Assembly (NCBI RefSeq): GCF_008253865.1
Contig: NZ_CP042331.1
Location: forward strand, 6,165,501 to 6,229,500
Source: Bosea sp. F3-2
GTDB lineage: Bacteria; Pseudomonadota; Alphaproteobacteria; Rhizobiales; Beijerinckiaceae
DNA length: 64,000 nt
Reading direction: 5' to 3'
Shown here: piece by piece, positions 34,505 through 45,200 of the stretch
Position numbering within the stretch: position 1 is the stretch's first letter
Layout of the letters: every line of letters starts with the position of its first letter
Translations under genes and position numbers: made by a program
The notes under the pieces: model-generated
Database searches by the model: none
Told to the model about the DNA's origin: nothing
The model's input: the letters and a program-made list of their open reading frames with translations, nothing else

Positions 34505-35707
34505 TCAGACCGCTGGAAAGCCGTGGCGGCGCGACGTAAGCGTGATCAGCAGCGTCGGAACCAACAGGGCTAGCAACGCCCAGGGAAAGGATCCGACCCC
34601 GAGTTCGTCGAGCAGGAGGCCGCCGATCAGGCCGCCGCCGGCGATGGCCGCGTTCCAGACCGTGACCAGCATCGCCTGCGCCAGGTCAGCGGCATTTCCG
34701 GCAGCCTGGGCGAGAGCCGTCTGGAAGAGCGTCGCAGCGCCTCCGAAACCGAGACCCCAGACCGCTATCGCCGTCAGGACCGCGCCTGGCTCGGCACTGC
34801 ACAGGCCGAGCACAAGGCTGACGGCGCTGAACGATGCCGTGCTGGCGAGCACGAGGCTGCGCAGGCGCCGGTCTATCAACATGCCGGTGAGCGCGATGCC
34901 GCCGAGCGCCGCCACCCCGAAGACGAGCAGGGCGATGTCCACGCGGGCGCCGAGGCCTGCGACCGACAGGAAGGGCGCGATGTAGGTGTAGAGGATATTA
35001 TGGGCGAGCACGAAGAGCAGCGTGACCAGCAGGATCGGTGCGACGCCGGGCAGCAGGAAGACTTCCCGCAAGCTTGCGCGCCGGCTGTCCGCCCGGCCTG
35101 CGAAGTCCGGCACCTGCCACAACACCCAGACGATCAGCAGGAGCGTCAGCCCGCTCATGCCCAGGAACAGCGGGCGCCAGCCCAGCGCCGTCCCGAGGAA
35201 GGTGCCGGCGGGGATGCCGAGCGACAGCGCGAGCGGCGTCCCGACCATGGCGATCGCAATGGCGCGACCGCGCAAATGGGCGGGCGCCATGCGCGCCGCA
35301 TAACCGGCGACCAGCGCCCAGAGAAGCCCGGCCGACACTCCGGCGACGAAGCGCGCGGCTATCGTCAGTCCATAATCGGTCGAGACCGCCGTTACCGTAT
35401 TCGCGACGGCAAAACCCGCGATCGCAGCCAAGAGCAGTGGCCGGCGGCGCAGCCCCTGCGTCGCCGCCGTGAGTGGGATTGCTGCGGCGAGCGAGCCTAC
35501 GGCATAGGCGGTGACGAGCTGGCCGACGAGCGATGGCGAGATTTCGAGATCGGAGCTCATCTGCGGCAGCAGCCCGGCCGGCAATGCCTCGGTCAGGATG
35601 GTGATGAAGGCCGCCGTCGCCAGCGCTAGCAGCCCCGACAGCGGAAGCAGCGCCGACGCGGACGGTCCAATGGCAACGCCATTGCAAATATTAGCTCTGG
35701 TCATCAT
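34505..35707 (-). CDS. MFS transporter, DHA1 family
   Basis: A 400-residue protein with 12 transmembrane segments. The loop 2-3 motif reads 'ATQGLRRRPLLLAAIAGF' and the TM5 motif is 'GIPAGTFLGTALGWRPLF', both typical of DHA1 drug/sugar exporters such as AraJ/YdhP. It is divergent from a LysR gene across a 121-bp region and upstream of the hydrolase, so the regulator probably controls both. Confidence 0.9.
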   Translation of the reverse strand: MMTRANICNGVAIGPSASALLPLSGLLALATAAFITILTEALPAGLLPQMSSDLEISPSLVGQLVTAYAVGSLAAAIPLTAATQGLRRRPLLLAAIAGFAVANTVTAVSTDYGLTIAARFVAGVSAGLLWALVAGYAARMAPAHLRGRAIAIAMVGTPLALSLGIPAGTFLGTALGWRPLFLGMSGLTLLLIVWVLWQVPDFAGRADSRRASLREVFLLPGVAPILLVTLLFVLAHNILYTYIAPFLSVAGLGARVDIALLVFGVAALGGIALTGMLIDRRLRSLVLASTASFSAVSLVLGLCSAEPGAVLTAIAVWGLGFGGAATLFQTALAQAAGNAADLAQAMLVTVWNAAIAGGGLIGGLLLDELGVGSFPWALLALLVPTLLITLTSRRHGFPAV

Positions 35708-35793
35708 GCCGCCTGCCAGCCTGTCGGGGTTCGATCGACCCCGACGTTAGCCTTCGACGCGTGACGGAAAAATAAGCTAGAGCTCCTCTCTTA

Positions 35794-35811
35794 GCGGACA
35801 TTTATATCCGC
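35794..35811. promoter_or_regulatory. Candidate LysR operator
   Basis: GCGGACATTTATATCCGC has inverted GCGGA/TCCGC arms around an AT-rich centre, within the T-N11-A framework. It sits between the divergent MFS and LysR genes, 18 bp ahead of the LysR start. Confidence 0.5.
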
Positions 35812-35828
35812 AATCGGAGGCGGCACTG

Positions 35829-36743
35829 ATGATCGACCAGATGGCGGGCTTGAGTGCGTTCGTGCAGGCGGCCGAAACGCGCAGCTTCGTCGCCGCGGGA
35901 CGCCAACTCGGCGTCTCGGCCTCGGCAATCGGCAAGGCGGTGGCGCGGCTGGAGGAGCGGCTCGGCGTCAGGCTGTTCCACCGCTCGACGCGTTCGATCA
36001 CGCTGACGCCGGAGGGCTCGCTCTTTCTCGAGCGCTGCCGGAAAATCTTTTGCGAGATCGAGGCGGCCGAGCTCGAATTGTCGCATACGCGCGAGGCGCC
36101 GCGCGGGAAGCTGCGCGTCAGCCTGCCACTGATCGGCATGCTGATGATGCCGGCGGTGATGGCCTTCATGCGCGCCTATCCGGAGATCGAGCTTGATCTC
36201 GACTTTACCGACAGGCTGGTCGATGTGATCGACGAAGGCTTCGATGCCGTGATCCGCACTGGCGCGGCCGAGGATTCGCGGTTGATGACACGCAGCCTCG
36301 GCACCTTCTCGCACCGCATCGTCGCATCGCCCGATTACCTCGCAGCTAGGGGAACGCCCCAGCATCCCGAGGACCTGATGGCACATGCCTGCCACCATCA
36401 CCGCTTCCCCTCGACCGGTAAGCTGGAGCGCTGGCCCCTGAGTCGGGACGGTGAGGAGATCGTCATCGACTTGCCCGTGACCAGCGTGGCGAGCACGCTG
36501 GAGCCGCAGATCTGCCTCGCCGAAGAAGGCTTCGGCCTCGCCTGCCTGCCGTTCTTCGCGGTGCGGCGGCAACTGGCGAATGGAACGCTAGTGAGCGTGC
36601 TCGACAAGCACATCGCCGATGTCGGCGCGTTCCGCATCCTTTGGCCGGCAAGCCGTCACACCTTACCCAAGATCGCAGCCTTCGTCGGCTTCATGGCCAG
36701 GACGCTGTTTGCAGACCCGCCCCCGGAGCCGTGCCGGGGGTAA
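35829..36743 (+). CDS. LysR family transcriptional regulator
   Basis: A 304-residue LysR protein. HTH at about 18-40 ('SFVAAGRQLGVSASAIGKAVARLEERLGVRLFHRSTRSI'-type segment split by motif), and 'REAPRGKLRVSLPLIGM' begins the effector domain. 'DAVIRTGAAEDSRLMTRSLG' is typical of the AaeR/PgrR-like (PBP2_CrgA-like) subgroup. It is likely autoregulatory through the palindrome just upstream and controls the divergent MFS-hydrolase operon. Confidence 0.9.
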   Translation: MIDQMAGLSAFVQAAETRSFVAAGRQLGVSASAIGKAVARLEERLGVRLFHRSTRSITLTPEGSLFLERCRKIFCEIEAAELELSHTREAPRGKLRVSLPLIGMLMMPAVMAFMRAYPEIELDLDFTDRLVDVIDEGFDAVIRTGAAEDSRLMTRSLGTFSHRIVASPDYLAARGTPQHPEDLMAHACHHHRFPSTGKLERWPLSRDGEEIVIDLPVTSVASTLEPQICLAEEGFGLACLPFFAVRRQLANGTLVSVLDKHIADVGAFRILWPASRHTLPKIAAFVGFMARTLFADPPPEPCRG

Positions 36744-37106
36744 ACTGGGGGCGCCGATGCGACGCAGAGCGTCAGCAGGAAAAGGGCACGGACATCAGCG
36801 AGGACGCAGGGACCCTCGCAGGGGGCCGGGTGTAGAGCGAGCAGGATGACTGCCTGACATCACCGCGCTGGGTTGCGCCAATAGTTGACTCTGGCCCGGC
36901 GCCGGAAAGCCGACATTCAGGAAAGGTGCTCGAGGGCCGGTCACGACCCAACTGCGACATTCGCGGCGAGCCGCTGAACGGTCAAAAGCAGCCCATTCCC
37001 GACGTCCGAAACGACTGCTTTCGGGCAATCCGACGAGCATTCCGGCGGTGAGGCCAAGCTGGCGTGTAGTGATCTTTGGAAGTGCTTGTTCCGCTGTCGC
37101 GTGTTG
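36744..37106. other. Gene-free region
   Basis: No supported gene, promoter or terminator. Short frames on both strands lack start sites and families. It lies between the LysR stop and the convergent end of the TPR regulator. Confidence 0.5.
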
Positions 37107-38765
37107 TCAGCTCTCAGGCAGCCCGGCGGCGATCATAAGGCTCACGACTCGTTCGGAGGCCTTGAGATACACCGGGCTCGTATTGCTGGTGGGCGGCGGC
37201 ACATTGCGTGCCGTCGAACCTGGTCTCAGTTCGAGGGCCTTGGCGACGGCCGCCCTAGCGTCGTCGGTTCGGCCCAATTGCTGATAGGCGGCTGCCAGCA
37301 GCAAATGCGTGCGTCCGCTGGCCGACGTGATGGCGATCGATCGCTGCAGCCAGGGCAATGCTTCTTCGGCGCGGCCCATGAGCAGGCAGGCCAAGCCCGC
37401 TCCGATCGCCCATGTCCAGCGAGCGACCTGTGGCGTATCGAACCGATCCGCTTGCTTGAATGTTGCGAGCGCGTCGTCGAAACGGCCCAGGAAGATCTGG
37501 GAAAGTCCGGTGAGGTACAACGCGCTTCCGTCCCATGGATCGAGGGCGAGTACCTTGCCGCATGCCACCAGGCTTTCGACGAAGCGGTTGGTCGTCGACA
37601 GAAACCGGCAATGCGTTTGGAGCACCGGGATGTAATTGGGCTGCGCGCGCAACGCGCGTTCCATGATCACGCCGACGCGGTTCTCGACCGACTCGCGCTC
37701 CGCAGCAGGGAACCAGGCCATCTGAATCCCGCGCAGTTGAAATGCTGCGAGTGCAACTTGCAGGTCGACATTGCCGGCGTCGTCGGCGAGGGCTTGTTCC
37801 AGCATCGCCTGCGCGGCACGAAAGCGCTCCAGCGTCGTTTGGTTGATCGAGGCCGTTGCTTGTTCTATGGCGACTTTGGTGCTGCCCGCCGGCAAGCCGT
37901 CGGCCGAGCGTTCTCCTGAATTCAGAAGCACGTTGATGCGCAGCGCCAGCGCGTGGCCCATGCCGGCCGTCAGGCGGGTCTGCTGGAGTTGCGCGTCGGT
38001 GCCGGTCAGGCCGACCGACACCGATGTGGTCCACTTGACCGCGCCGGTCGTCGGCTCGGTCATGCGCACGCGCAAATTCCACGCTGCTTCGGTCTTCTCC
38101 AGTTCACTGCTCACGACGAGATCGGTGGCCGGTACGGCGCCGCCGGGCGGGATCATCACCTGGATCGTCTCGATTTTCGCCAGGCCGTCGGTCAGGTCGC
38201 GGGTGACGCCGGCCGCCATCCGGGCGGCCAGCGGGTCATTGCTCGCGGTTGTCACGGGGATCACGGCGACGGTCGGGCGCGAGCCCGCGAAGAGACGGGG
38301 AAGCCGCGTCGCGGCCGCCGCCAAAGCCGACACGCCGAGCCCCGCCATGGTCAAGAGTGCGGCGCGGCGCCGCATCTTGAGATCGAGCCAGCTTCCGGCC
38401 AGTTCGCTTTCCGTTTCGGGTCCAACAGCCGGGGCGGCGTCTTCCCGCGCGCTCGTATCCGTTGTGTCCGATACCGCGGCCTCTAACAGATAGCCCCGAC
38501 CGGAGACGGCTCGGATCAACTGGCGCTTGTCATCGCCCAGCGCGGTCCGAAGCTCCCGGATACACTGGAACAGGCTGTCGTCGCTGACATGGACGCTCGG
38601 CCAGACCGCCTCCATCAGTTCGTGCTTGCTGATGATTCGCCTTGGGTTGGCGGCGAACAGCCACAGCAGATCGAAAGCCTTCGGCCGCAGCTTGATCGTC
38701 CCGCCATCGGGGCCCCGCAGCTCGGAACGCTGCTGATCGACTTCAAATCCTGCGAATCTGAGCAC
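37107..38765 (-). CDS. OmpR/CadC-type winged-helix regulator with TPR output domain
   Basis: A 552-residue protein. GTG 38765 is preferred because AAGGGGGGC lies directly upstream; the frame is open to 38831 via TTG. Residues 1-95 are an OmpR-like winged helix ('LRPKAFDLLWLFAANPRR', 'ELMEAVWPSVHVSDDSLFQC', 'LIRAVSGRGYLL'). A hydrophobic segment (about 137-155) suggests a CadC-like membrane anchor. The rest (about 165-552) has an adenylate-cyclase-associated-like beta domain and TPR repeats ('ALYLTGLSQIFLGRFDDAL'). It is divergent from the autotransporter operon and its probable regulator. Confidence 0.85.
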   Translation of the reverse strand: MLRFAGFEVDQQRSELRGPDGGTIKLRPKAFDLLWLFAANPRRIISKHELMEAVWPSVHVSDDSLFQCIRELRTALGDDKRQLIRAVSGRGYLLEAAVSDTTDTSAREDAAPAVGPETESELAGSWLDLKMRRRAALLTMAGLGVSALAAAATRLPRLFAGSRPTVAVIPVTTASNDPLAARMAAGVTRDLTDGLAKIETIQVMIPPGGAVPATDLVVSSELEKTEAAWNLRVRMTEPTTGAVKWTTSVSVGLTGTDAQLQQTRLTAGMGHALALRINVLLNSGERSADGLPAGSTKVAIEQATASINQTTLERFRAAQAMLEQALADDAGNVDLQVALAAFQLRGIQMAWFPAAERESVENRVGVIMERALRAQPNYIPVLQTHCRFLSTTNRFVESLVACGKVLALDPWDGSALYLTGLSQIFLGRFDDALATFKQADRFDTPQVARWTWAIGAGLACLLMGRAEEALPWLQRSIAITSASGRTHLLLAAAYQQLGRTDDARAAVAKALELRPGSTARNVPPPTSNTSPVYLKASERVVSLMIAAGLPES

Positions 38766-39042
38766 CTGCCCCCCTTCTCCAGCGATGCCACAGAACCGCG
38801 GCATCCTGCCAAAAGCACGCAGATTCCTCAAAAGTCATTCGGATTCCCTCAGGAAAAAGAAAATTTCAGCGAAATTTCAGAATTCCCCCGCCGCCCTTTC
38901 AGGACCCTTCCGGCCAGCGCTGACATAAGGCGCAGGAACACAACGAACGCGCTCGCGGGGCTCGATCGCGGGAAGCGCGGAAAAGGCATGACGCCTGGAT
39001 GCGCTGCGGGAACACAAGTCCCGCTTCCAGGCTGGGGGAACG

Positions 39043-39222
39043 ATGTCTTCACGGGTGCATTCGGCTTCGGCGCGCGGCGTCATGGGCGACCTGTTGCGCG
39101 CCGCGTTGCTGGCCTCCACGGCGCTGACGGTGACCTGCATCCGGCTTCGACGCGGTGCCACCTGGGTACCCTCTCCCGGCCGCGGCGATACCGGCGCCAA
39201 AGCGCGCGGGGTATCGCGGTGA
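39043..39222 (+). CDS. 59-codon leader ORF overlapping the autotransporter start
   Basis: A 59-residue ORF starting MSSRVHSASARGVMGDLL, with GGGGGA 5 bp upstream. It contains the hydrophobic run LLRAALLASTALTVTC, similar to a signal or lipoprotein sequence, then a basic tail. Its stop TGA overlaps the GTG start of the autotransporter (GTGA). It is either a translational coupler or a piece of the original N-terminus separated by a frameshift. Confidence 0.5.
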   Translation: MSSRVHSASARGVMGDLLRAALLASTALTVTCIRLRRGATWVPSPGRGDTGAKARGVSR

Positions 39223-42200
39223 GTGCTGTCAGAATTTCCGAGGCGCGCGCCAGCCGCTCCGCGCTGCGTGTGCCTGCATCGGGTGTCGTCGTCGCCTCTT
39301 TGGCTGCGGCGCTTGCGAACTCCGTCGCGCCGTTGGCGCTGATCCTCGCGGCGGGACCTGCGCTGGCGGACAGTATCGGCCAGAATGGCGGGACCGGCGG
39401 CAATGCGCCGAACTATTCGACTGCGGGCAGCGGCGCGTCGGCGGGCCTTGCAGGGGACGGCTCGACGACCGGGTCGAACGGCGGCGGCGGCTCGACCGGC
39501 GGCTCGGGCAACCGTGGCGGCTCGGGAGGGGGATCGGACGGCGGCGGCGGCGGTGGCGGAGGCTACGGCCTGGGCGCCGGCGGCGGCGGCGGCGGCGCGG
39601 GTGGGGCGGGCCTCACGCTGACGACTGACCTTACCAACAACGCTACGATCAAGGGTGGCAATGGCGGCGATGGTGGGTCCGGCTCCGCGAATTATGCGCA
39701 GTCGTGGAACTATGCGGGCGGCGGTGGTGGCGGCGGCGGCGGGTCCGGCCTCATTGTCACGACCGGAGCCAGCCTTGCCAATTCAGGCGTGATAGCGGGC
39801 GGCAAGGGCGGCGGCGGCGCAGCCGTTGTCGGGCCGGGCATCACCAATCCCTTCGCCGACTTCTCGGGCAACGGCGCGGGCGGCAATGGCGGCAACGGCA
39901 TCACCGCCACCGCCTCCAGCGGGCTGACGATCACCAATTCCGGGACGATCCAGGGCGGCGGCGGGGGAACGGACTTCCTGAACTCCCAGCCCTATCGCCC
40001 GCAGGCCGGCGGTTACGGCATCATTGGCCAGAACCTGACCATCATCAACAGCGGGAGCATTCAGGGCGGCGCGCGCGGCGGCGCCGGCGGCCTGTCGGGA
40101 AACCTCTCCTCCGCGATCGTCATCACCGGCGGCACGAACAGCGTCACGGCGCTGACCGGCAGCAATATCGGCGTGATCGAACTGGTCGGCGGCAGCACGG
40201 AGATTTCCGGCACTTACAACAATGTTCTCAATGCAAATGCAGGTGTCATGCTCGCCTTGGGTGCTGCCGGAAATGCCACCGGCTTTACGAGCCTCAACAA
40301 TGCGGGCGGCACGATCAACATCGGTGACGGCAACATGCTGTCCGCCGGAACCATCTGGAATGCCGGTGGAGGGATAATCAACCTGGGGACCGGTGCCACA
40401 CTTTTCGGCACCGGCAACACGCTGAATAACGATGCCACCATCAATGTCGGTACCGACGGCGTCGTGATGGACAATGGCGACATCAACAACAACGCTGGCG
40501 GCATCATCAACTTCAATGGCCCCGGCGGCACGGCGATACTTTCCCCTGGGGCTGGTTACAACGTCAACAACAGCGGCCAGATCAAGGTTCTCGGCGGCGA
40601 TGTTGATGTCCAGACGAGCAACATCAACAACCAGGGCAACGGTTCGGTGTCGCTCACTGGCGGCGACATGTTTGGCGTCTCCACATTCACAAATTCAGGC
40701 GCGGCGACCCTCAATATCGGCGCAGGCCGCAAGCTCAGCCTGCAAATCCTCGCATTCAATGGCGGCAGCATAAGCGGCACTGGCACAATCGAAGCCGCGA
40801 ACGCGTTCAACCTCTGGGGCGACGGCACGGTTGGCGCAACACTCTCCGGCGCAGCGCAGCTGACCAGAGGCGGTCCCGGGACGACGATTCTAACCGGCAG
40901 CCACAGCTACACCGGCGGCACCACGATCAACGCCGGCATTTTGCAACTTGGCACCGCTGGCACCGCCGGCTCGATCCAGGGCCAGATCAATGTGAACGGC
41001 GCTGGTACATTCACCGTCACCAATACCACCACCACGGGCATCATCGGTATCACGAATACCGGCACAACCAACTTCCAGAATGGAACCAGTGCCGGCAGCA
41101 CCACCATAACCAACAGCGGCGAACTCTATTTCTACAATACCAGCAGCGCCGGCAGTGCTGTCGCGACCAACAACAATGTCCTCGAATTTCACGATACGAG
41201 CTCGGCCGGCGGCAGCAACATCACCAACAACAGCAATCTGTTATTCTACAACGACAGCCTTGCCGGCACCGCCACGATTGCCAACAACAGCGGTTTTCTG
41301 AACTTCCACAATGCAAGCTCCGCAGCCAATGCTAGCATCACAAATGGCGCCACGCTGTCCTTCTACGACACGAGTACGGCCGGCGGCGCCAGCATGACCA
41401 ACAATAGCGATCTCACATTCTACGACGCGAGCGGCGCCGGCAGCTCGGCGATCACCAACAACGGCACCCTGACTTTCCGCTCCACCAGCGCGGCCGGCAA
41501 CGCCAGGATGATCAACAACTCCAGCCTGGTGTTTCTCCACAACAGCAACGCCGGTGGCGCCGAGATCATCAATGGCTCGGCTGGCACTGTCGATTTCTCG
41601 GGCTCGACGGGTGCCGCCAGTGACAAAAAACTCACCGCCGGCTCGATCGCAGGCGGCGGCTCCTATCTGCTTGGCGCCAACGAACTGACCGCCGGCTCGA
41701 ACAATCTCTCGACCGAGGTGGGCGGCGTGATCTCCGGCACAGGCGGCTCGCTGGTCAAAACTGGCACCGGCACACTGACGCTGTCGGGGATCAATACTTA
41801 TACCGGCGGCACCACGATCAATGGCGGCACCTTGCAGCTCGGCAATGGCGGCATGAGTGGCTCGATTCTGGGCGATGTCGTCAACAACGGTGTGCTCGCC
41901 TTCAACCGCTCCGATGCGGTGACTTTCTCCGGTGCCATTTCCGGCAGCGGCGCGATGCAGCAGATCGGCACGGGCACGACGATCCTGACCGGAAACAGCG
42001 GCTATACGGGCGGCACGACGATCAGCGGCGGTACGCTGCAACTCGGCAGTGGTGGCAAGAGCGGCTCGATCGTCGGCGATGTCGCCAACAACGGCACGCT
42101 CGCCTTCAACCGCAGCGATGCGATGACCTTCTCCGGCGCCATCTCCGGCAGCGGTGCGGTGCAGCAGATCGGCACGGGCACGACGATCCTGACCGGAAAC

Positions 42201-45200
42201 AGCGGCTACACGGGCGGCACGACGATCAGCGGCGGTACGCTGCAACTCGGCAGTGGCGGCACGAGCGGCTCGATCGTCGGCGATGTCGCCAACAACGGTA
42301 CGCTCGCCTTCAACCGCTCCGATACGGCGACCTTCTCCGGCGCCATCTCCGGCAGCGGCGCCGTGCGGCAGATCGGTACGGGCACGACGATCCTGACCGG
42401 AAACAGCGGCTACACGGGCGGCACGACGATCAGCGGCGGCATGCTGCAACTCGGTAGTGGCGGCACGAGCGGCTCGATCGTCGGTGATGTCGTCAACAAC
42501 GGCACGCTCGCCTTTAACCGCAGCGATGCGATGACCTTCTCCGGCGATGTTTCCGGCAGCGGCATGGTGCGCCAGACCGGTGCGGGCACCACGATCCTGA
42601 CAGGCACGAACACCTATGCCGGCGACACCCTCGTTTCCGGCGGCCGGTTGCAGTTCGGCGACGGCAGTGCGGGCGGCAGCAGCAACAATCTCGGCGGCAA
42701 TCTGATCGTGGCCGGCGGCACGCTGGCGATCCAGACGTCGGCGACCCTGGGCGTCGCTCAGGTTGCGACTTTTGGCGACAACACCACGCTGTCGATCGGC
42801 GCCACTGCCGGCGGTCCCTCGCTTACCGCCGATAGCCTCATGCTTGGAACGGGCGTCGCCTTCAATCTCAGCGGCGTCAGCGATGCAAGTCAGCTCGACA
42901 AGGTGCTGATCGACACGCGCAACGGCTTCGACGGCGATTTCGGCACGGTGACAGTGGGCGGGTTCAGCGGGACGGTAGATTATCTCACCCTCTCGACCCA
43001 CATTTCGGCAGATCATCTGCAATATCTCGCCAGTTTCGGCCTGAGCTGGACGGCCAACAACAATCTGGCGCATGGCACGTTCACGCTGACCAATCCCTCC
43101 GACACCTTCACGGTGGGGGTGGCGCTCACCGATCGGGCGGCCAATCCTGTGACCGGCTGGGATGGCAGATCGCTGACCAAGGCCGGTTCGGGCACGTTGG
43201 TCCTCTCGGCGGATAATTCCTATACCGGCGGCACGGTCATCTCGGGAGGCACGCTGCAACTCGGCAATGGCGGCATGAGTGGCTCGATTCTGGGCGATGT
43301 CGTCAACAACGGTGTGCTCGCCTTCAACCGCTCCGATGCGGTGACTTTCTCCGGCGCCATTTCCGGCAGCGGCGCGATGCAGCAGATCGGCACGGGCACG
43401 ACGATCCTGACCGGAAACAGCGGCCACACGGGCGGCACGACGATCAGTGGCGGTACGCTGCAACTCGGCAGTGGCGGCACGAGCGGCTCGATCGCCGGCG
43501 ATGTCGCCAACAACGGCACGCTCGCCTTCAACCGCAGCGACGCGGTGACCTTCTCCGGCGCCATCTCCGGCAGCGGCGCCGTGCGGCAGATCGGTACGGG
43601 CACGACGATCCTGACCGGAAACAGCGGCTATACCGGCGGCACGACGATCAGCGGCGGCACACTGCAACTCGGCAGCGGTGGCACGAGCGGCTCGATCCTC
43701 GGCGATGTCGCCAACAACGGCACGCTCGCCTTCAACCGCTCCGATACGGCGACCTTCTCCGGCGCCATCTCCGGCAGCGGCGCCGTGCGGCAGATCGGTA
43801 CGGGCACGACGATCCTGACCGGAAACAGTGGCTATACGGGCGGCACGACGATCAGCGGCGGCACACTGCAACTCGGCAGCGGTGGCACGAGCGGCTCGAT
43901 CCTCGGCGATGTCGCCAACAACGGTGTGCTCGCCTTCAACCGCTCCGACGCGGTGACCTTCTCCGGCGCCATCTCCGGCAGCGGCGCCGTGCGGCAGATC
44001 GGTACGGGCACGACGATCCTGACCGGAACCAACAGCTACTTCGGCGACACCACCGTTTCAGCCGGCCGGCTGCAGTTCGGCAACGGCAGTGCGGGCGGCA
44101 GCAATGCCCTCGGCGGCAACCTGACCGTGAACAGCGGCACGCTGGCGATCCAGACGCCGGCGACCGTGAGCCTCGAGCAGGCCGCGACCTTTGCCGATGG
44201 CACCGCGCTTTCCATCGTCGCCGGCTCGAACGGCCCGGCGCTGTCGGCCCGCAGCGTCACGATCGGCAACGGCGTCGCCTTCAATCTCAGCGGCATCAGC
44301 GATGCGGGCCAACTCGACAAAGTGCTGATCGATACCCGCTTGGGGATCAGCGGCGACTTCGCCCCTGTCACCGTCGGCGGCTTCAGCGGCACGGTGGACT
44401 ATCTCACCATGTCCACCCGCAAATCGGGCGACGGCCTGCAATACCTCGCAAGCTACGGCCTGAGCTGGACCGCCGGCAACAATCTCGCCCATGGCACCTT
44501 CACGCTGACCAATCCCTCCGACACCTTCACGGTGGGGGTGGCGCTCGCCGACCGGGCGGCGAACCTTGCGACGGGCTGGAACGGGACCTCGCTGATCAAG
44601 GCCGGCGCCGGCACGCTCACCCTGACCAGCGACAACACCTATACCGGCGGCACGACGATCGCGGGCGGTGTGCTGTCGGTGTCGCGCGACGCCAATCTCG
44701 GCGCAGCGACGGGCGGCCTGTCCTTCACCGGTGGCGCGCTTTCGACCATGGCGAGCTTCGATACCGCGCGCACCGTGTCGCTGACGCAGGCAGGCCGCTT
44801 CGACGTGGCAGCCAACACCGAGCTTGGCCTGACCGGGATCGTCTCCGGCAGTGGCGATCTGATCAAGCAGGGCGGCGGCACGCTGCGGCTCGACAACGGC
44901 GCCAACGCCTATGGCAACACCCTCGTCACGGCTGGCACGCTGATAGGCAATGCCCGTTCGATCTCGGGCAATGTCAGCAATGCCGGCACGGTCGTCTTCA
45001 ATCAGGCGACCGACGCCGCCTTTGCCGGCGACATCGGGGCGCTCAATGGCTCGCGGGGCGCGATGATCAAGCGCGGTGCGGGTGTTCTGAGCCTGACCGG
45101 GATGTCGTCGCTCGACTGGAAGATCGAAGCCGGCGGGCTCGCCACCTCGGCCGAGCGCTTCGGCGGCAATGCCGCTCTCGGCTCTGGCGCCTCCCTCAGG

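Noticed and set aside
38589..39218. Upstream extension of the autotransporter frame
   Set aside because: It overlaps the divergent regulator's 5' end and has no signal sequence; the Sec signal begins after GTG 39219.
41241..43871. Minus-strand frame of 876 codons
   Set aside because: It is a shadow of the 204-bp repeats on the plus strand, Arg/Ala/Asp-rich, with no start site or family.
41826..44063. CRISPR array
   Set aside because: The repeats are 204 bp, contiguous, in frame and part of a coding sequence, with no spacers.
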